Assembly: GCF_018998565.1 (NCBI RefSeq)
Contig: NZ_JAHNZO010000001.1
Span: 573,774 to 637,773 of the forward strand
DNA from: Paenibacillus oleatilyticus
GTDB taxonomy: Bacteria; Bacillota; Bacilli; Paenibacillales; NBRC-103111
DNA: 64,000 bases
Direction of reading: 5' to 3'
Below the pieces are notes generated by a model, which had not been told where the DNA came from, ran no database searches, and saw only the letters and a list, made by a program, of their open reading frames with translations. Shown piece by piece: positions 8,263 through 21,161 of the stretch (positions within the stretch are counted from its first letter, which is position 1; each line of letters opens with the position of its first letter). The translations under genes and the position numbers were made by a program.

Positions 8263-11200
8263 CGTTTGATTTCCTCCCTGAAGGTTTTGACTGTCCGGCT
8301 TTTCAGCGCCTGCAGCTTCACTGAAATCTGCTGCCCGATTTCCGTCAGCGGTCCGGGCTGGCACAGGTCTTTATGCCGGCACGCAATATCGTAGCGCTCC
8401 ATCTGCCCGCTAATATACGGACGCCACATCTCGGGATCGATCGGATCGAACCAGTCCGGGATGATCGTGGAATGGAAGAACAGCAGATCGCCCTCGTACC
8501 GCTTCGGCACGTATGCCCCTAACAGTCGGACTGAATTCTCGTAGGTCGTGCGCAGATTCCGGATAATCGCTTCGTCCAAGCTTGCCAGCGCGCTGCCGTC
8601 GCTGCGCAAAATCTCAATGGCGGCGGACATGGTGAGCGAAACGTCGCCGAGACTGTCCGGGTCGTAGCCGCCGAGCGCCAGCATCGCAGTCAGCGCTTCT
8701 TCCTCGTCTACCTCGCCGCGAATCGGCAAATAATGGCTTGGGAAGGCGTCCAGCATCGCAAGGAACTCGACTTCCTCCCCTTCCTGCTGCAGCTGAACAG
8801 CCATCGCCTGCGCTACGTTGCCGCCGAGCGACCAGCCGAGCAGCCGGTACGGGCCGGTTGGCTGCACCGTGCGGATGTGCGCAATGTAGTCCGCTGTCAT
8901 CTCGTCCAGCGACTGCGGCAGCGTCTCGCTCTGCGCAATGCCCCGGGCCTGCAGGCCGTAGATCGGGTATTCCATCCCGAGATGCTTCATCAGACCGGCG
9001 TAGCACCAGCTAAGCCCGCCCGCCGGATGCACGCAGAAGAGCGGCAGCTCGGTACCGTGGGCCCGCAGCGGCAGGAGCACTTGGAGCGCGGATTGATCCG
9101 TCCCCATCTCCAGCCGCTCCGCAAGCCCGGCAACCGTCGGCGTCTCGAAGAGGACGCCGATGCCAAGATCGCGGCCCATCGCTTCGCGAATACGGCTCAT
9201 CAGCCGCACCGCCAGCAGCGAATGCCCCCCGAGCTCGAAAAAGCCGTCGTCGATCCCCACACGCCGCAGCCCCAACACTTCGGCGAACAAATCGCACAGC
9301 ACTTCCTCTTGCGGTGTGCGCGGGCCTCTTCCGTCGGGGTCGACGGTCCAATCCGGCGCAGGCAGCGCCTTCCGGTCCAGCTTGCCGTTCGGCGTAAGCG
9401 GCAGGGCGTCCATGCCGATGACAGCCGACGGCACCATATAATCCGGCAGACTGGCACCGGCATACCGGCGCAGCTCGGCAGGCTCGGCAAGCGAGTCCGG
9501 CGCGGGGACGACGTAAGCGACCAGCCGCTTGTCGCCCGGCTGATCCTCGCGCACCACGACGGCGACCTGAGCGACGCCGGGATGCCTTGCCAGTACCGCC
9601 TCGATCTCGCCCGGCTCAATGCGGAACCCGCGGATCTTCACCTGATGATCCGCCCGGCCCAAATAATCCAGCGAGCCGTCCGCGAGGCGCCGGGCCAAAT
9701 CGCCGGTGCGGTACATCCGGGAGCCCGGCCAGCCGAACGGATCGGCCACGAAGCGCTCCGCCGTCAGACCCGGACGTCCCCAATAGCCACGAGCCAGCCC
9801 GGCGCCGGCGACATACATTTCTCCCGTTACCCCGGGCGGTACGGGCTGCAGCGCTTCATCCAGAACGTAGACCCGCAAATCCGGAATCGCTTCGCCGATC
9901 AGGCTGCCGCTCCCCGAAGCGGCGCTGCTGCGGTCCAGCTCCTTGTAGCTGACATGTACGGTTGTCTCGGTAATGCCGTACATGTTGATTAATCTCGGGG
10001 CGTCGTCCGGATGGCGCGCATACCATTCCTCCAGCCGTCCGAGCTCCAGCGCCTCGCCGCCGAAGACAATGTAGCGCAGAGCCAGCTCCCCGCCCAGCGA
10101 CGGATGCTCGCGGTCCGCCTGCATCAGCTGATAAAACGCCGACGGCGTCTGATTCAGCACCGTAACCCGCTCCTGTACGAGCAATTGCAGGAACTCCGCG
10201 GGCGACCGGCTGACCGTGTGCGGTACCACCACGAGGCGGCCGCCATGGAGAAGCGGTCCCCAGATTTCCCACACGGAAAAATCGAAAGCATACGAATGGA
10301 ACAGCGTCCAGGCATCCTCCGAACCGAAGCCAAACCAATGCTGCGTTGAAGCAAACAACCGTATGACGTTCTGATGCGGGATCACGACGCCCTTCGGCTT
10401 GCCCGTCGAGCCCGAGGTATAGATCATATACGCGGGGCTAAGCGGCGACAATGGCCCTCTGCGATCGCGGTCGCCGGGGTTATCCGGCGAATACGCCTTT
10501 AGCCGTTCCGCCGTATCCGGCGCATCCAGCGCCAGACGCGGCAGGCTGCCGGTATCCGGCAAGCCCAAAGCCCCGGCTTCGCTTGTGACAACGTACACCG
10601 GCCGGGCGTCCTCCAGCATATAAGCCAGCCGGTCGGCAGGATAATCCGGGTCCAGCGGCAAGTACGCAGCCCCGGCCTTCAGCACGGCCAGCACGCCGAC
10701 CACCATCTCTACCGAACGCGGCAGCGCTAGCGCCACCATCTGCTCGGGGCCGACGCCTTCGGCGATCAGCAGATGCGCCAGCCGGTTGGCGCGGCGGTTC
10801 AGCTCCGCATAGTCGAGGCTCTCCTCCTCGTAGACGACGGCCGCCGAATCGGGAGTACGGGCCGCCTGCGCCTCGAACAGCGCGGGCAGATGAGCCCCCG
10901 GCGTCACGGGCAGCGGCTCGCGCCACTGCTCCAGCAGGCTGCTCCGCTCGTCGGGCATCAAGATGTCCAACCGTCCGATCGGCTGATCCGGCTCGGCCGC
11001 CGCTCCCTCCAGCATCTGCACAAACCGCGCGGCCAGCCTTTCCGCCGTACTGCATTCGAACAGATCGGAGCTGTACTCCAGAAGCCCTTCCAGCCCGTCC
11101 GGCGTGCCATCCGGCCTGCGGCGCTCGTTCAGCTCGAAGGTCAGGTCGAACTTGGCCGTGCCGGGGCTATCCAATTGAAGACGCGCCTCTACTCCGGGCA

Positions 11201-14200
11201 GATCCAGCGCAGCATCGGGCGTATTTTGCAGCACCAGCATGATCTGGAACAGCGGGTGCCGGGCCCGCGAGCGTACGGGATTCAGCACCTCGACCAAACG
11301 TTCGAAAGGCACATCCTGATGCTCGTAAGCGGCCAGACTCGCCCGGCGGACGCGGGCCAGCAGCTCGCGGAAGGACGGATCGCCGGACGTGTCAGTGCGA
11401 AGCACCAGCGTATTGATGAACAAGCCGATCAGGCCGTCCAGCGCATCGTCGCTCCGCCCCGCAATCGGACTGCCGATCGGGATATCCGTCCCGCCGCCGA
11501 GCCGGGTAAGCAGCGCCGCAAGCGCGGACTGCAGCACCATGAACAAGCTGGCCTTGCTTTCGCGGGCAAGCTCCGCAAGCCGGAGGTTCAGCTCGCTGCC
11601 GATCCGGAAGCGGACAACCCCGCCCCGATAGCTTGCCGCCGCAGGCCTCGGACGGTCGGTCGGCAGCGTCAGCTCATCCGGCAAGCCCTGCAGCGTTCGG
11701 GTCCAATAGGCGAGCTGCTTCGCAATAAGGCTGTCGGCGTCGCCCTCGCTGCCAAGCAGCCGCTCCTGCCAGATCGCATAGTCGGCATATTGCACCGGCA
11801 GCGGAGCCCAGGCGGGCAATTCGCCCCGCAGACGGGCCGCGTAGGCGGCGGACAGCTCGCGGGTGAGCGGCACCAGCGACCAGCCATCGCCCGCGATATG
11901 GTGAAGCAGCAGCAACAGGGCGTATTCGTTCTCGCCAAGCACGAACAATTCGGCGCGCAGCGAAGGCTCCTCGGCGAGCCGGAAGCCGTAGCGCACCGCC
12001 TCCGCCAGCCTCTCGGACAGTTCGTCTTCGCGGACTTCGGTCACAAGCAATCGGGGCTTGGCAGCCGCCGCATCCAGAATGAGCTGCTGCGAAGAGCCCT
12101 GTGTATCCGGGAAAATCGTGCGCAGCGTCTCATGCCGGCTTACCACATCGCCGAGCGCCTCTTCCAGCACGGCCGCATCCAACGGGCCGGACAGCCGGGC
12201 GACCAACGGAATGTTGTAGGTCGGACTCGGGCCTTCCAGACGATACAGAAACCACAGCCGGTTCTGGGCAAAGGAAAGCGGGACCGCCTCCGGCCGCTCG
12301 GCCGGACATACGGCCGGTCTGGCGGCCTGCGCCTGATCGAGCCGCTTGGCGAGACCGGCTACGGTAGGCGACTCGAAGAGGCCTCCGATACCGAATTCCA
12401 CGCCGAACACTTCCCGGATTCGGGCCACGATCCGCCCTGCCAGCAGGGAGTGACCGCCGAGCGCGAAGAAGTCGTCGTCGATGCCCGCCTTCGCCAAGCC
12501 GAGCACCTCCGCGAACAAGCCGCACAGCACCTCCTCCTGCGGCGTTCTCGGACTGCGGCTGACGGCTGCGTGGAAATCCGGGGCAGGCAGCGCCTTGCGG
12601 TCGATTTTTTTATTGGGCGTCAAGGGCATGACGTCCAGCGGTACGAAGGCGGAGGGTACCATGTAATCGGGCATCTCTTCGGCCACGTACTGCCGAAGCT
12701 CCGCCGAATCGGGACCTTCCGGGGCATTGGCTGTGAAATAAGCGACTAGCCGTTTATCTCCTGGCCGGTCCTCCCGCGCGACGACCGTAACCTGATCGAT
12801 GGCGGGATGCCGCGAGAGCAGCGACTCGATTTCGCCGAGCTCCACCCGGAAGCCACGAATCTTGATCTGATGATCGGCGCGTCCTATGTAATCGAGGGTG
12901 CCGTCCTCAAGCCACCGGGCAAGATCGCCCGTACGGTACATCCGGCTGCCGGGCGGTCCGAACGGATCGGCTACGAATCGCTCGGCCGTCAGGTCCGGGC
13001 GCCCCAAGTAGCCCCTAGCCAGTCCCGCCCCCGCCAGATACAGCTCGCCCGCTATGCCCGGCGGTACCGGAGACAGCCCCGCATCGAGCACATAAGCCTG
13101 CGTGTTCGCAATCGGCCCGCCGATCGGCGGCGTTCCCGTGCGCTCATCGCCCAAACGCCCGGCGGTGGAATAAATCGTCGTTTCCGTCGGGCCGTATTGG
13201 TTATGCACCTCGCAGCCGAGCGACTGCATCGCGAGCTTCAGCCCCAGCGGAAACGCCTCGCCGCCCGTGATGATCCGCAGGCCGGGGAACGGCTCGGGCT
13301 TGCTCGACGCGAGCGCCTGCCATAAGGTCGGCGTCGCCTGCATGATCGTAGCCCCCGATTCGTGAATCATCCTCGCCAGCGCAGGCGGGTCCATGATCAC
13401 CGGCTTCGGAGCGAGAACGATGCGGGCTCCCGTCGTAAGAGGCAGGAACATTTCCAGCACCGAGATGTCAAAAGCAATCGTCGTCACCGACAGCAGCCGG
13501 TCCTGGACGCTCAGGCGGAACTTGTCCTGCATAGCCGTGAGCAGGTTGGTCAAGCTGCCGAAGGTCACGATCACGCCCTTCGGCTTGCCGGTTGAGCCCG
13601 ACGTGTAAAGAATATAGGCAGGATGAAGAGGCGACAGACGGCCGGTACGGTCTTCGTCGCCGGGAGAAGTTTCCGGCTGGCGCAGCAGCTGCGCTTCGGT
13701 GGCAGGCTCGTCAAGCACCAGCAGAGGCCCTGCCGCTCCGGAAGGCAGCCGGGAAGCCGTCTCCCTGTCCGTCAGCACGCACAGAGGGGCGGCGTCTTGG
13801 AGCATGTAGGCCAACCGGTCCTGCGGGTAGTCCGGGTCCAGCGGCAAATACGCGGCGCCGGTTTTATGGACGGCCAGAACCGCCACGACCGCTTCCGCCG
13901 ACCGCGGCAGCAGCAGCGCCACGATGCCTTCCGGACCGACGCCCCGCGAGATTAACGCATGAGCTAGCCGGTTGGCGCGCCGGTTCAATTCGGCGTACGT
14001 GAGAATCGTGTCCTCGAAAACGACGGCGACCTCATCCGGCGTGCGGGCCGATTGGGCCTCGACCATCGCGGACGTGGAAGCTTCCGGCAATTCGCGGGCC
14101 GTTTCGTTCCATCCGATGAGCACCTGTTCCCGTTCCTCGGGCAGCAGCATGTCGATCTGCGAGATCGGCTGCCCGGGATCGGCCGAAGCAAGCCGCTCCA

Positions 14201-15455
14201 GCCAGCCAAGGAACCGCCGCTGATGGGCCGCCAGCTCTTCCGCCCCGTACACCGCCGGATTCCCGTCGAAGTCTACCCGCAGCCCGCTGCCGTCCGACCG
14301 GTCATAGACGTGGATCGACAGATCGTCCACAGGCCCGGCAGACAGATTATGCGGAATGCCGGGGCAGCCGGCAAAGCTCAGCCGGTAATCGAACGGCATC
14401 ACGTTGACCATCGGCCCGAACAAGCGGCGGTTTTCCCCAAGCAGCTTCAGCTCCCGCCGCATATCCTGCTGCCGGTACAGCTGGTGGCGCCGGGCCTCGC
14501 GAACCTCCCGCGAAACCTGGCGCAGCAGCTCGGACAACGGCATCTCGGGCCGTACGGCCAAACGCAGCGGCAGCAGGTTCATGACCATGCCCGGAATGCG
14601 CAGCGAAGCCGAGCCCAGACGGCACATCATGGGCAGACCGAGAATCACATCGTCGGCCCCTGTCATCCGGTGCACGTAAGCCGCTACCGCCGCAATCACG
14701 ACATCGGGCCACGTCGTTGCCGTCCGGTCGGCCGCGTCCCGCAGTGCGGACGCATCGTCCGGCGACAGCTGAACGGTCCGGCGCAGGAAGCCCGCGCCGG
14801 CTCTGGCCGTCCGGCTGCCCAGACTCACCGCTTCCGGCGCGTCGGCGAAGCGGGCAAGCCAGAAGGCCCGGTCCCGCTCCTGCTGCTCCGAAGCGCGATA
14901 AGCCTCATCCTCCTGGAAGATCGATTGCAGCGCGCCGAAGGCTCCCGGCCCGGGCGGCTGCTCCTGGAAGAAGGCGGTATAGAGTTGAGCGGCTCTCTGG
15001 GCCAGCAAAGAAAAGCTGTAGCCGTCGATGACAAGGTGATGGATGCGCTGATACCAGAGAAACCGGTCCGGGGCCAGCTTAAACAACGCCTGTGTAAACA
15101 GCGGTCCGCGCGTCAGATCCATCGGCTCGGCCAAATCCTGTCTCATCCAAGCCTCCGCCGCTTCCAGCGGATGATCCGCTCCGCTGAAGTCCATATAATG
15201 CAGCATCCAGTCCGACGACGGCTCCAGACGCTGCCAAGGCCCATCCCCGTCTTCGCCGAAGCGCAGATGCAGCGTTTCCGCCTCCGCCACGGTTTGGCGC
15301 AGCGCCGCTTCGAAACGAACCGGGTCTACAGGTCCGCGAATATCGATATATTCCCCCGTATTGAACATCGGGCTCCCGGGGTCAAGCTGCTGGGCGAACC
15401 AAATCCCCAGCTGCGCCCCCGTCAACGGCCGGCGGGCCTGCCGAGCTTCGGACAT
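8259..15455 (-). CDS. dhbF: bacillibactin-type NRPS DhbF (C-A-T-C-A-T-TE)
   Basis: A 2398-residue dimodular NRPS, close to the 2378 residues of B. subtilis DhbF. Order: C1 (HHLVIDGYS near 138), A1 (about 460-950), T1 (GGHSLLAGR near 1000), C2 (HHIAGDGWS near 1185), A2 (about 1530-2030), T2 (GGHSLLAVR near 2078), TE (GWSLGG near 2208). My reading of the pocket residues is D-I-L-Q-I-G-Q-I-Y for A1 (Gly type) and D-F-W-N-V-G-M-V-H for A2 (Thr). With DHB loaded on DhbB this gives DHB-Gly-Thr, which the TE would trimerise to the macrolactone. ATG at 15455 has AAGGAGGG before it; an earlier in-frame ATG at 15473 overlaps the dhbB stop (ATGA) but lacks such a site. Confidence 0.95.
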   Translation of the reverse strand: MSEARQARRPLTGAQLGIWFAQQLDPGSPMFNTGEYIDIRGPVDPVRFEAALRQTVAEAETLHLRFGEDGDGPWQRLEPSSDWMLHYMDFSGADHPLEAAEAWMRQDLAEPMDLTRGPLFTQALFKLAPDRFLWYQRIHHLVIDGYSFSLLAQRAAQLYTAFFQEQPPGPGAFGALQSIFQEDEAYRASEQQERDRAFWLARFADAPEAVSLGSRTARAGAGFLRRTVQLSPDDASALRDAADRTATTWPDVVIAAVAAYVHRMTGADDVILGLPMMCRLGSASLRIPGMVMNLLPLRLAVRPEMPLSELLRQVSREVREARRHQLYRQQDMRRELKLLGENRRLFGPMVNVMPFDYRLSFAGCPGIPHNLSAGPVDDLSIHVYDRSDGSGLRVDFDGNPAVYGAEELAAHQRRFLGWLERLASADPGQPISQIDMLLPEEREQVLIGWNETARELPEASTSAMVEAQSARTPDEVAVVFEDTILTYAELNRRANRLAHALISRGVGPEGIVALLLPRSAEAVVAVLAVHKTGAAYLPLDPDYPQDRLAYMLQDAAPLCVLTDRETASRLPSGAAGPLLVLDEPATEAQLLRQPETSPGDEDRTGRLSPLHPAYILYTSGSTGKPKGVIVTFGSLTNLLTAMQDKFRLSVQDRLLSVTTIAFDISVLEMFLPLTTGARIVLAPKPVIMDPPALARMIHESGATIMQATPTLWQALASSKPEPFPGLRIITGGEAFPLGLKLAMQSLGCEVHNQYGPTETTIYSTAGRLGDERTGTPPIGGPIANTQAYVLDAGLSPVPPGIAGELYLAGAGLARGYLGRPDLTAERFVADPFGPPGSRMYRTGDLARWLEDGTLDYIGRADHQIKIRGFRVELGEIESLLSRHPAIDQVTVVAREDRPGDKRLVAYFTANAPEGPDSAELRQYVAEEMPDYMVPSAFVPLDVMPLTPNKKIDRKALPAPDFHAAVSRSPRTPQEEVLCGLFAEVLGLAKAGIDDDFFALGGHSLLAGRIVARIREVFGVEFGIGGLFESPTVAGLAKRLDQAQAARPAVCPAERPEAVPLSFAQNRLWFLYRLEGPSPTYNIPLVARLSGPLDAAVLEEALGDVVSRHETLRTIFPDTQGSSQQLILDAAAAKPRLLVTEVREDELSERLAEAVRYGFRLAEEPSLRAELFVLGENEYALLLLLHHIAGDGWSLVPLTRELSAAYAARLRGELPAWAPLPVQYADYAIWQERLLGSEGDADSLIAKQLAYWTRTLQGLPDELTLPTDRPRPAAASYRGGVVRFRIGSELNLRLAELARESKASLFMVLQSALAALLTRLGGGTDIPIGSPIAGRSDDALDGLIGLFINTLVLRTDTSGDPSFRELLARVRRASLAAYEHQDVPFERLVEVLNPVRSRARHPLFQIMLVLQNTPDAALDLPGVEARLQLDSPGTAKFDLTFELNERRRPDGTPDGLEGLLEYSSDLFECSTAERLAARFVQMLEGAAAEPDQPIGRLDILMPDERSSLLEQWREPLPVTPGAHLPALFEAQAARTPDSAAVVYEEESLDYAELNRRANRLAHLLIAEGVGPEQMVALALPRSVEMVVGVLAVLKAGAAYLPLDPDYPADRLAYMLEDARPVYVVTSEAGALGLPDTGSLPRLALDAPDTAERLKAYSPDNPGDRDRRGPLSPLSPAYMIYTSGSTGKPKGVVIPHQNVIRLFASTQHWFGFGSEDAWTLFHSYAFDFSVWEIWGPLLHGGRLVVVPHTVSRSPAEFLQLLVQERVTVLNQTPSAFYQLMQADREHPSLGGELALRYIVFGGEALELGRLEEWYARHPDDAPRLINMYGITETTVHVSYKELDRSSAASGSGSLIGEAIPDLRVYVLDEALQPVPPGVTGEMYVAGAGLARGYWGRPGLTAERFVADPFGWPGSRMYRTGDLARRLADGSLDYLGRADHQVKIRGFRIEPGEIEAVLARHPGVAQVAVVVREDQPGDKRLVAYVVPAPDSLAEPAELRRYAGASLPDYMVPSAVIGMDALPLTPNGKLDRKALPAPDWTVDPDGRGPRTPQEEVLCDLFAEVLGLRRVGIDDGFFELGGHSLLAVRLMSRIREAMGRDLGIGVLFETPTVAGLAERLEMGTDQSALQVLLPLRAHGTELPLFCVHPAGGLSWCYAGLMKHLGMEYPIYGLQARGIAQSETLPQSLDEMTADYIAHIRTVQPTGPYRLLGWSLGGNVAQAMAVQLQQEGEEVEFLAMLDAFPSHYLPIRGEVDEEEALTAMLALGGYDPDSLGDVSLTMSAAIEILRSDGSALASLDEAIIRNLRTTYENSVRLLGAYVPKRYEGDLLFFHSTIIPDWFDPIDPEMWRPYISGQMERYDIACRHKDLCQPGPLTEIGQQISVKLQALKSRTVKTFREEIKR

Positions 15456-15469
15456 TTGCGCTCCCTCCT

Positions 15470-16432
15470 TCATGTCGTAATATAATCCCCGTTCGGCAAA
15501 GCCCTGCTCAAGCGAGCGGACAGCAGCGCCCACCAATCGGCCAGCGTCGGACGCTCCGCCAGCTCCACGAAAGTGACTTCGGCCCCGGAGCGCCGCCACC
15601 GTTCGGCCAGACTCATGATCCGGATCGAATCCAGGCCCCACTGCGTAATCAAGTTATCGTGCTCCGCGATGGACGACGGAGCTTCCTGCAGCAAGTCCGC
15701 CACCAGCTCCCGCAAGCCGTCCTTGGTCAGCGTCCCGCTTTCTGCCGCCGGAGCCGCTTCCGATACAGCTTCCGGCTCGTCTGCGGTTACCGCTTCACCG
15801 CGAAGCGCCTTGATCAAGCGTTCCGTCGTGATGGCGACCGCGCAGCGTTCAGCCGCGTAAGTGATCGCCAGCCGGTGCTTCTCCAACGAGAAGTCCGCCA
15901 CCGCATCGGCGACGAAGAAAGGCTCCACTTCCTGCATGAACGCTTCGCAGGAAGTCATGAGGCAGCCGATGTGAGCGTAAATGCCGCATACGATCAACTG
16001 GTCGCGGCCAAGCTGGGTCAGTCTGGCGCGGAAATCGGTCTTCTGAAAGGCGCTGTACCGCCATTTGGTCAGCACGATATCGCGCTCGCCCGGCGGCAGT
16101 TCCTTCACGATCTGCTTCTGATAGGGCCCGTCGTTGATCCCCGGACCCCAGAAATCCTGCAGCAATCCGCGCTGCTCCGGCGTCTGGCCGCCCGGTTGGG
16201 CGGAATAGACGACCGGTATGCCCAGCTCGTCGCAAGCGCTTCGGAGCGCGCGGATGTTCTCTAGCAGCTCAATCATAGGGGATGCCCCCGCCGTGAAAGC
16301 GTCGACGAAGTACTGCTGCATGTCATGAATCAGCAAAACCGCACGTCTGGGATCGGGCGTCCAATCCACCCGGTTGGCGGGCAGGTCGGATGCCGTCGGC
16401 ATCGGATAAGGCGTTATGGCAGGAAGAGCCAT
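15470..16432 (-). CDS. dhbB: isochorismatase with aryl carrier domain
   Basis: A 320-residue bifunctional protein. Residues 1-205 are the isochorismatase, which converts isochorismate to 2,3-dihydro-2,3-dihydroxybenzoate ([30 protein letters not shown] with the catalytic Lys; [14 protein letters not shown]). The C-terminal 80 residues are the aryl carrier protein with the phosphopantetheine Ser in [12 protein letters not shown], which carries activated 2,3-dihydroxybenzoate to DhbF. ATG at 16432 is set by AGGAGA six bases upstream; a longer frame adds seven codons without support. It lies 22 bases after dhbE. Confidence 0.95.
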   Translation of the reverse strand: MALPAITPYPMPTASDLPANRVDWTPDPRRAVLLIHDMQQYFVDAFTAGASPMIELLENIRALRSACDELGIPVVYSAQPGGQTPEQRGLLQDFWGPGINDGPYQKQIVKELPPGERDIVLTKWRYSAFQKTDFRARLTQLGRDQLIVCGIYAHIGCLMTSCEAFMQEVEPFFVADAVADFSLEKHRLAITYAAERCAVAITTERLIKALRGEAVTADEPEAVSEAAPAAESGTLTKDGLRELVADLLQEAPSSIAEHDNLITQWGLDSIRIMSLAERWRRSGAEVTFVELAERPTLADWWALLSARLSRALPNGDYITT

Positions 16433-16454
16433 CGTTATCTCCTCTTTTCTCACG

Positions 16455-18089
16455 TTATTTTATCGGAGGCGCAGCTAGAGCCTGCTGCTTCTGTTCTATC
16501 AGTTCGCGCAGCGCCTTCTTGCTGATCTTGCCGACCCCGGTTCGGGGGAACGACTCCATAAATTCGACCCGGTCGGGGATTTTGTAAGCGGCCAGCCCCC
16601 GCTCCCTCAGGAACGCTTTGAGCTCGGCCGGAGTAGGCGCCGGTGAATACGGAACGATGAAGGCGCAGCTGCGCTCGCCAAGGTAAGCGTCGGGCATCGA
16701 AACGACGGCGGCGTCATGCACGCCTGGATGCGCGAGAAGATGGTTCTCGACCTCCTCCGCCGCCACCTTATCCCCGCCGCGGTTGATCTGGTCCTTGGCC
16801 CGGCCCTCGACGACAAGGTATCCCTCGGGCGTCATTCTCGCCATATCCCCTGTGCGGTAGAAGCCGTCCGCCGTGAACGCCCTGGCGTTATGCTCTTCGG
16901 CTTTGTAGTAGCCGCGGATCGTATAGGGTCCCCGCGTCAGCAGATGTCCGACCTGACCGGGAACGACCTCTTCATCCTCGTCATCCACGATGCGGATCTC
17001 ATCATAAGGCGACATCGGCCTGCCCTGCGTATTCACCAGAATCTCCTCGGGATCGTCCGGCCGGGTATAGTTGACCAGCCCTTCCGCCATCCCGAAAACC
17101 TGCTGCAAAGTGCAGCCCAGAACCGGTTTGACCTTACGGGCGGCCTCCGCACTGAACTTGGCCCCGCCGACCTGCAGCAGCCGAAGCGACGAAAGGTCGC
17201 TGCGGTGCGACTCGGCGGCGTCCAGCCAGACGAGAGCCAGCGGAGGCACGAGAGCGGTGATCGTGACGCGTTCCCGCTCGATGAGAGGGAACGCCTCGTC
17301 CGGGCTGGAGCCGCGGGACAGCACGACGCGCCCGCCCGCGTAGAGCGTGCCCAGCACGCCTGGCGAGCTCAGCGGATAGTTGTGAGCCGCAGGGAGCACG
17401 GCAAGATAAATGCTCTGCTCGTCGAGAGCGCACACTTCGGCGCTCATCCGCAAGCTGTAGATATAATCGTCGTGCGTGCGCGGAATCAGCTTCGGCAGCC
17501 CGGTGCTGCCGCCGGACAGTTGAAGAAACGCCACATCTCCTGAGCTTGGCCCCGGCAAATCGGGCAGCGGATCGGCGTACAGGTCGCGCAGCGCCGTAAA
17601 CTTCCCGGGATCGCCGGCTACGATGACGTGGCGCAGCGTCGGCACCTGCTCCTGTACTTGCGCCGCCAGCTCCCGATAATCGAAGCCTGCCTCGACATCC
17701 GGAATAATATAAGCATTCGCATTTGTAAACTCGGAAAAATAAACAATCTCACTCCTGCGATGGAGCGGAAGAGCGAATACCGGCAGCGCGCCCAGCCGAA
17801 ACAGCGCAAAGCACACCTCGATAAACTCCGCGATATTCGGAAGCTGCAAAATCACCTTGTCGTCCTGCCGAATGCCGAGCTTGTAAAATCCGGCGGCCAA
17901 CCGGTCGACTCTCGCATCCAGTTCGGCGTAGCTGATCCGGTTCGTTCCGCTGACGACCGCGATGCGGTCCCCGTAAGCGGCGGCGCGCCCGCGAAGCATC
18001 TCACCGAATGTCTCGCCCTGCCAGCAGCCGGTCTCCCGGTAAAAATCCGCCAGCTCTTTCGGCCACGAAGGGTATTGCGAACGCATCAT
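16455..18089 (-). CDS. dhbE: 2,3-dihydroxybenzoate-AMP ligase
   Basis: A 544-residue stand-alone adenylation enzyme that activates 2,3-dihydroxybenzoate and loads it on the DhbB aryl carrier. The core motif [16 protein letters not shown] and the aryl-acid pocket segment [12 protein letters not shown], with Asn in place of the amino-acid-binding Asp, identify the DhbE/EntE group. Later motifs YRTGDMARM and [13 protein letters not shown], and the C-terminal catalytic Lys ([10 protein letters not shown]), are all present. The ATG at 18089 overlaps the dhbC stop (ATGA); a second ATG directly follows and has slightly better spacing to a GGGGGG site. Confidence 0.95.
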   Translation of the reverse strand: MMRSQYPSWPKELADFYRETGCWQGETFGEMLRGRAAAYGDRIAVVSGTNRISYAELDARVDRLAAGFYKLGIRQDDKVILQLPNIAEFIEVCFALFRLGALPVFALPLHRRSEIVYFSEFTNANAYIIPDVEAGFDYRELAAQVQEQVPTLRHVIVAGDPGKFTALRDLYADPLPDLPGPSSGDVAFLQLSGGSTGLPKLIPRTHDDYIYSLRMSAEVCALDEQSIYLAVLPAAHNYPLSSPGVLGTLYAGGRVVLSRGSSPDEAFPLIERERVTITALVPPLALVWLDAAESHRSDLSSLRLLQVGGAKFSAEAARKVKPVLGCTLQQVFGMAEGLVNYTRPDDPEEILVNTQGRPMSPYDEIRIVDDEDEEVVPGQVGHLLTRGPYTIRGYYKAEEHNARAFTADGFYRTGDMARMTPEGYLVVEGRAKDQINRGGDKVAAEEVENHLLAHPGVHDAAVVSMPDAYLGERSCAFIVPYSPAPTPAELKAFLRERGLAAYKIPDRVEFMESFPRTGVGKISKKALRELIEQKQQALAAPPIK

Positions 18090-19354
18090 TTATCCCCCCT
18101 TACATATGCCGGCTGCGGCTGATTCAGCCCCATCGCCTGCAGCAGCGTACGGAATTTGGCGGACGTTTCCGCCAGCTCGGCCTGCGGGCTCGATCCCTCG
18201 ACGATCCCGGCACCCGCGAACAACCGCAGCTCGCGCCCTTCCACCTCGGCGCAGCGAATCGTCACGACCCATTCCCCGTCACCGCTCGCATCGCACCATC
18301 CGACCGCTCCCGTGAAGAAGCCCCGGTCAAACGGCTCGCTGTCGCGAATCGTTTCCCGCGCCAAATCGGTCGGCGTCCCGCAAATCGCCGGTGTCGGGTG
18401 CAGCGCCAAAGCCAGCTCCAGCGACGATACCCAAGGATCGGCCAGCTCTCCGGTAACGACTGTGGACAGATGCCACATCGTGGACGTCTGTACGAGCGAA
18501 GGCTCGCTTGGTACGTCCAAGCGGCTGCAATAGGGGCGCAGTGCGTCAGCGACGGCTTCGATTACAACCGCGTGCTCATGCCGGTCCTTCGCCGAAGCGA
18601 GCAGCGCCTCCGCCCTCCGCCGATCTTCGACCGGATCGCTGCTGCGGGGTGCGGAGCCCGCGAGCGGATTCGCCTTCAGCCGCCCTCCCGTTCTCGTCAC
18701 AAGCAGTTCCGGGCTGGCGCCGATCAGCGTTCGCGGCTCCCGGCCGTTCGACTTGTCCGGCGTCCATGCGGCCCTGGCTTCTCCCGGAGCCAGATTCACC
18801 GCAAACGTATAACCGTGCGGATTATGCCGGGCCAGATTGCGAAGAAGCCGATTGACATCAACCTTCGTCTGCAGCGTCAAATGCAAGGTTCTCCCGAGAA
18901 CGACCTTGCGGAGGTCCCCCTTCCGAAAACGCGCCAACGCCCGGCTCACGCTCCGCTCGTAGACTTCCGGCTCCGGCACGGGGCGCAGCTTATAGTCCGA
19001 GGCGTCGGGCTGCCTTTCCGCAGCCTCGCTGTTCAGCTGCAGTTTGCCGGCCCACCGGGCGGTCTGCGGTACGATCAGCTCCGCAGGCTTCGCGGGATCG
19101 AAGGGGATCGCTCCCACGACAACGGAAGGCGCCCCTCCGGAAAATTGCGTGCGGGCCAGCAGCTCGGCCACGCGCTGCGGCAAGCTTTTGAGCCGATCCG
19201 CGCCACCCTGCACGGACAGTCTCGCCGCCTCCCCTTTCGCCAGCAGCGTACGCTGCGGCGAGGCCAGGAAAAACGACGAGCCGGCTTCGTACATATCGAT
19301 CAGTTCGGAAGCCCATGCGGCAGGCACCGTTTCCAGATTCACCATGTCCATCAT
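18086..19354 (-). CDS. dhbC: isochorismate synthase
   Basis: A 422-residue chorismate-binding enzyme that converts chorismate to isochorismate, the first committed step to 2,3-dihydroxybenzoate. Family features include [11 protein letters not shown], the long helix segment [31 protein letters not shown] and the late block [17 protein letters not shown]. Three ATG codons stand close together at the start; the third (19345) has the best spacing to AGAGAGGG, so the true N-terminus may be three residues shorter than listed. The gene follows dhbA by 20 bases and overlaps dhbE. Confidence 0.95.
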   Translation of the reverse strand: MMDMVNLETVPAAWASELIDMYEAGSSFFLASPQRTLLAKGEAARLSVQGGADRLKSLPQRVAELLARTQFSGGAPSVVVGAIPFDPAKPAELIVPQTARWAGKLQLNSEAAERQPDASDYKLRPVPEPEVYERSVSRALARFRKGDLRKVVLGRTLHLTLQTKVDVNRLLRNLARHNPHGYTFAVNLAPGEARAAWTPDKSNGREPRTLIGASPELLVTRTGGRLKANPLAGSAPRSSDPVEDRRRAEALLASAKDRHEHAVVIEAVADALRPYCSRLDVPSEPSLVQTSTMWHLSTVVTGELADPWVSSLELALALHPTPAICGTPTDLARETIRDSEPFDRGFFTGAVGWCDASGDGEWVVTIRCAEVEGRELRLFAGAGIVEGSSPQAELAETSAKFRTLLQAMGLNQPQPAYVRGDK

Positions 19355-19374
19355 CCCTCTCTTTTAGAATGAAA

Positions 19375-20157
19375 TTATTTTCCCAGCGTTGCACCGCCAT
19401 CGACGCACAAATCGCTCATCGTAATATGACCCGCCCGGTCGGACACGAGAAAAACGACCGCATCCGCAATATCGGACGGTCTGGCCAGCTTCCCGAGCGG
19501 AATGCCCAGCCGGAACGACTCCGGCGAGCCCGCGATGACTGCCTGCTCCCCGGACTCATCCGCCCACAGCAGACGCTGCATCGCCGTATCGGTCGAGCCC
19601 GGCGAGACGATATTGCAGCGGATATTGTGCCGGGCATGCTCCAGCCCCAGACATTTGGTAAACATCGTCGACGCCGCCTTGGAGGCCGCATAAGCCGCCA
19701 TATGCATGCGCGGTACCCCGGCGGCATTCGACCCTACGGTCACGATCGCCCCGGTTCGCCGGAAGGCCATGCGTCGAACGACGGCGCGGGATACGTAAAA
19801 CACGCCTTTCGTGTTGACGGCAAATGTCGCCTCCCAGTCCTCGTCGCTGTACGATTCGATCGCGCCCATCCGGAGCACCCCGGCGACATTGACGAGAATG
19901 CCGATGGGCCCAAGCTCCCGCTCGATCCGCTCCACCGCGTCCTCTACCGCCGAGCTGTCGCTGACGTCCGCCGGATAAGCCGCAGCCTGATAGCCCCGGG
20001 CTTTCAGCTCCGCTGCAAGGCTGTCCAGTCCGTCCGCATTGCGGTCTACGACGGCCACGGAAGCCCCGAGCTCAGCCAGCGCACGCGCTACGGCTTCCCC
20101 TATGCCTTGGGCCGCTCCGGTGACGAGCGCGACTTTTCCTTTGATTCCAAGCTCCAC
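19375..20157 (-). CDS. dhbA: 2,3-dihydro-2,3-dihydroxybenzoate dehydrogenase
   Basis: A 260-residue classical short-chain dehydrogenase that oxidises 2,3-dihydro-2,3-dihydroxybenzoate to 2,3-dihydroxybenzoate with NAD+. It shows the dinucleotide motif TGAAQGIG near residue 14, an Asp at the end of the second strand (VVDRN) favouring NAD, the catalytic Ser region VTVGSNAAG and the YAASKAA active site. The start is GTG with GGAG eight bases before it. It lies in the conserved order besA-dhbA-dhbC-dhbE-dhbB-dhbF. Confidence 0.95.
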   Translation of the reverse strand: MELGIKGKVALVTGAAQGIGEAVARALAELGASVAVVDRNADGLDSLAAELKARGYQAAAYPADVSDSSAVEDAVERIERELGPIGILVNVAGVLRMGAIESYSDEDWEATFAVNTKGVFYVSRAVVRRMAFRRTGAIVTVGSNAAGVPRMHMAAYAASKAASTMFTKCLGLEHARHNIRCNIVSPGSTDTAMQRLLWADESGEQAVIAGSPESFRLGIPLGKLARPSDIADAVVFLVSDRAGHITMSDLCVDGGATLGK

Positions 20158-20233
20158 CTCTTCATCTCCGTCCTTTCCCCTAATCTCGATGTCCTTGCTT
20201 CCCCTGCATCTCCTTCCCGATACTCGGCCGCCG

Positions 20234-21148
20234 TCACGGCTTCGGCCGAAGCGCCAGCCGCAAAGCCCGGCTGATCAGCACGGGCAGCACCGATACGTGC
20301 CCCTCGCCTTCAAACTCCTTATATTCCACGTCCAATCCACGCCCGGATAAGGCGGTTAGCCGCTCCGAGAGCGCCAGCGCGCGGTCGCAATTGCGCGAGA
20401 CGTGCGTCTTCTCCAGCTCGCCTACGCCCAGCAGCAGCTCGATCCGATTGGCCGCAGGCTGCCAACCTTTCGCAAATTTCCGCTCCGCCTCAAGCAGGAA
20501 CGGCTCGTTCCAGTGCAGCGACGGACTGCCTGCGACATAGCTTTGAAACGCATGCGGCTTCGCAAACAGCGCGTACAGCACAAATAACCCGCCGAGCGAA
20601 TGTCCGAAAATCGTCTGTCTGCTGCGGTCCACCGGAAACTCGCCTTCGATATGCGGCTTTAATTCCTCTTCGATGAATTTCAAGAAATGAGCGGCTCCGC
20701 CTTGCTCGGGAAGCGGCGTGCTGTCCGGTCTGTTCAAATATTCCTTCGCAGGCGCCGGCGTCAGATCGTAAAACCGCTCCGGCGCGAACGGTCCGTCCAC
20801 CGGATACCCGATCCCGACGATAACCGCCGGGACGATCCCGGTTTTATCGGGCCGCCGGCTTTGCAGCCGCACGGCTTCCACCATCGTGCCGAATACCGAA
20901 TTTGCATCCAACAAATAAATGACCGGAAATCCGGCAGGAGGCGGCGCTTCCGGAGGCTTCGCCACGAGGATCTGGTACCTCCGGTGAGGATCGCGCGATT
21001 TCATGATCCACTGCTCCGCCCACGGAATATCGACTTTGCCGCGCGCAAGGTCTTTCAGCGTTACTTCGCTTTGTTCGTTCGGCTTGAACGTCACTATGCT
21101 TCCATCTCCTTCAATGCTTACGCTCTGAACCGCTACGCTTCCGTTCAT
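20234..21148 (-). CDS. alpha/beta-hydrolase esterase, BesA-like (siderophore trilactone hydrolase)
   Basis: A 304-residue esterase of the BesA/Fes/IroE type. The nucleophile elbow is FGHSLGG and the late catalytic His is in [10 protein letters not shown]. BesA hydrolyses the trilactone of ferric bacillibactin in the cytoplasm to release iron, and in B. subtilis besA also precedes dhbA. ATG at 21148 lies 13 bases after the lipoprotein stop; its ribosome binding site is weak (GGAA), suggesting coupling to the gene before it. A TTG further upstream would overlap that gene by about 30 bases and is less likely. No signal peptide is seen, in keeping with cytoplasmic action. Confidence 0.85.
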   Translation of the reverse strand: MNGSVAVQSVSIEGDGSIVTFKPNEQSEVTLKDLARGKVDIPWAEQWIMKSRDPHRRYQILVAKPPEAPPPAGFPVIYLLDANSVFGTMVEAVRLQSRRPDKTGIVPAVIVGIGYPVDGPFAPERFYDLTPAPAKEYLNRPDSTPLPEQGGAAHFLKFIEEELKPHIEGEFPVDRSRQTIFGHSLGGLFVLYALFAKPHAFQSYVAGSPSLHWNEPFLLEAERKFAKGWQPAANRIELLLGVGELEKTHVSRNCDRALALSERLTALSGRGLDVEYKEFEGEGHVSVLPVLISRALRLALRPKP

Positions 21149-21161
21149 CGGCGAATTCCGC

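Noticed and set aside
10773-12749. 658-codon open frame antisense to dhbF
   Set aside because: Produced by third-position GC bias of the NRPS gene; composition is unlike any protein family.
15456-15641. Longer N-terminus for DhbF
   Set aside because: Would overlap the dhbB carrier domain by over 150 bases; the condensation domain starts after the ATG at 15455, which has an ideal ribosome binding site. The ATG at 15473 (ATGA overlap) is possible but lacks such a site.
18008-19372. 454-codon open frame antisense to dhbC
   Set aside because: Shadow frame over a firmly identified gene.
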